A stretch of 23,779 nt of DNA from Caldifarciminota bacterium (GTDB taxonomy: Bacteria > Hydrothermota > Tepidihabitantia > Tepidihabitantales > CAIPLT01). This document shows positions 22,595 through 23,779 of this stretch, piece by piece. The stretch covers positions 1 through 23,779 of the forward strand of contig JANXBB010000063.1 in assembly GCA_025061975.1 (NCBI GenBank), read 5' to 3'. The position numbers and the translations under genes are program-made. Every line of letters starts with the position of its first letter. Position 1 is the first letter of the stretch. The notes beneath the pieces were generated by a model. It ran no database searches and was not told the origin of the DNA. It saw only the letters and a list, made by a program, of their open reading frames with translations.

Positions 22595-23779
22595 TTTGAG
22601 ATTTTTAGGTTTTTAAGTGTAGTGATTAAAGTCTCCCAGTTACCTTTTGTGGTAAATTTTTTTCCTTGCCAGTAAATGTCAATTTCGTCGGGTCGGCAGG
22701 TAATTTTTTCAACGCCGGCTTCTTTAGCAAAAAGACGAATTTTAGCAATTAAGAAAAGGTTTTCGACAACTTGGGGAATTTTGCCATACCGGTCAATAAG
22801 TTCTTCTTTAAGTGCTTCAATTTCTGAATGGTGTTCCACGGAAAGTAATCGTTTATAGATAGCCATGCGACTGAAATTGTCTGAAATATAATCTTCAGGA
22901 ATGTGAGCAGGAATGTCTAAGGAAAGTACTGGTTCTGGTGATACCTTTTGACCTCTAAGACGTGCAATTGTCTCTTGTAACATTTTACGATACAAGGAAA
23001 ATCCGATTTTATTGATATGACCGTGTTGTTCGACTCCTAATAAATTTCCAACTCCTCTAATTTCCATGTCTCTTAGTGCTAAACGAAATCCGGCTCCTAA
23101 ACTTGAATAAGCTATAAGCGCCGAGAGACGTTTACGATACAATTCTTGAGTTGAAGATTCAGTTGTAATGTTTTTGTGTTCTGATACAATAAAGTAAGCA
23201 TATGCTTGGCGACTTCCTCGACCTACACGACCTCGTAGTTGATGAAGTTCTGCTAATCCGAAAGTTTCGGCTCGATTAACAAAAATCGTGTTCGCATTGG
23301 GAATATCTAATCCCGTCTCAACAATTGCTGTTGATAATAAAATGTCGTACTTTTGAGCTAAAAAATCTAAATAAGTTTCCGCTAAAATTTTTTCGGAGAG
23401 TTTGCTGTGAGCAATTCGGATTCGCCATTTAGGGTTGATTGATTTAAGATGGTTATAAATACTATCTAAAGATTTAATCTCGTTGTGGATAAAAAATACT
23501 TGTCCGCCGCGATTTAGTTCATAATTGATTTTTTCTAATATAAAATCATCATCCCAATAGATTACTTGAGTTATTATATCCCGCCGGCCTGCGGGTGGAG
23601 TATTAAGAATCGATATATTAGCAATACCGATTAATGCTCGATAAAGTGAACGTGGAATTGGTGTTGCCGAAAGCATTAAAACATCAATATTGGATTTGAG
23701 CTTTTTTATTTGTTCTTTTTGGAGCACCCCAAATTTATGCTCCTCGTCGATAATTAAAAGCCCTAAATCATAAAATTCA
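22591..23779 (-). CDS. mfd: Transcription-repair coupling factor Mfd, C-terminal part
   Basis: The gene runs off the right edge; about 395 C-terminal residues are present. It begins in motif II (LGLLIIDEEHKFGVLQKEQ). Motif III LSATPIPRSL, motif V STAIVETGLDIPNANTIFV and motif VI QLRGRVGR follow, ending the superfamily 2 helicase core. A TRCF domain (about the last 120 residues, from IPAHIPEDYISDNFSRMAIYKRL) distinguishes it from RecG. Mfd removes stalled RNA polymerase at DNA lesions and recruits UvrA. The polymerase-interaction and UvrB-like parts are outside the window. It ends in TGA. Confidence 0.96.
   Translation of the reverse strand, partial: EFYDLGLLIIDEEHKFGVLQKEQIKKLKSNIDVLMLSATPIPRSLYRALIGIANISILNTPPAGRRDIITQVIYWDDDFILEKINYELNRGGQVFFIHNEIKSLDSIYNHLKSINPKWRIRIAHSKLSEKILAETYLDFLAQKYDILLSTAIVETGLDIPNANTIFVNRAETFGLAELHQLRGRVGRGSRQAYAYFIVSEHKNITTESSTQELYRKRLSALIAYSSLGAGFRLALRDMEIRGVGNLLGVEQHGHINKIGFSLYRKMLQETIARLRGQKVSPEPVLSLDIPAHIPEDYISDNFSRMAIYKRLLSVEHHSEIEALKEELIDRYGKIPQVVENLFLIAKIRLFAKEAGVEKITCRPDEIDIYWQGKKFTTKGNWETLITTLKNLKISN

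Overview
The window is AT-rich chromosomal DNA from an uncultured-type bacterium. It has an E. coli-like promoter grammar (TTGACA / TATAAT), a type IX secretion-like C-terminal sorting domain on four exported proteins, and a TtuA-type tRNA thiolation enzyme of the kind common in thermophiles. The mix would fit a candidate phylum of the WOR-3/Stahlbacteria type or another FCB-related thermophile; this placement is inference. TGA is an ordinary stop here: the genes for the VTT membrane protein, OmpA-like protein, RpsP, RnhB, YraN and Mfd all end in TGA at the expected place.

Layout. 1-4706 (+): 3' end of a ComF-type phosphoribosyltransferase, a VTT/TVP38 membrane protein, valyl-tRNA synthetase, an anchored OmpA-like protein and a small DUF5683-like membrane protein. 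4752-7455 (-): a two-gene unit of an exported M14 carboxypeptidase and a lipoprotein cyclophilin. 7544-9121 (+): a SAM methyltransferase and a DUF72 protein. 9243-14596 (+): an exported-protein block of a Cys-rich YncE-like beta-propeller followed by two genes that each contain one in-frame TGA. 14586-17671 (-): comM and murJ. 17759-18700 (+): TtuA-like enzyme. 18707-21335 (-): rpsP-khpA-trmD-rplS-rnhB-yraN, the usual ribosome/tRNA cluster but without rimM. 21727-23779 (-): lipA and the 3' part of mfd.

Main discovery candidate. The two genes at 11635-12678 and 12695-14596 are each interrupted by a single in-frame TGA but are otherwise intact. In the first, an Omp28-like thioredoxin-fold protein, the TGA falls exactly on the first Cys of the family's CxxC (U-S-S-C), 14 residues into the mature protein. 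In the second it gives C-U-S-G-H-C in a carbohydrate-binding-like domain. Each TGA is followed, at almost the same distance (22 and 20 nt to the loop), by a strong hairpin with a G-led apical loop, the form of a bacterial SECIS. The simplest reading is two adjacent, co-transcribed, exported selenoproteins with T9SS sorting tails. Conventional gene calling would truncate the first, losing its signal peptide and active site, and split the second.

A second pattern is that most first-in-operon genes have a consensus promoter whose -10 box lies only 5-9 nt before the ATG. This predicts leaderless mRNAs, while internal operon genes such as khpA, rplS and the cyclophilin carry Shine-Dalgarno sequences. 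The promoter positions also decide several start codons (comM, ttuA-like, DUF72, methyltransferase).
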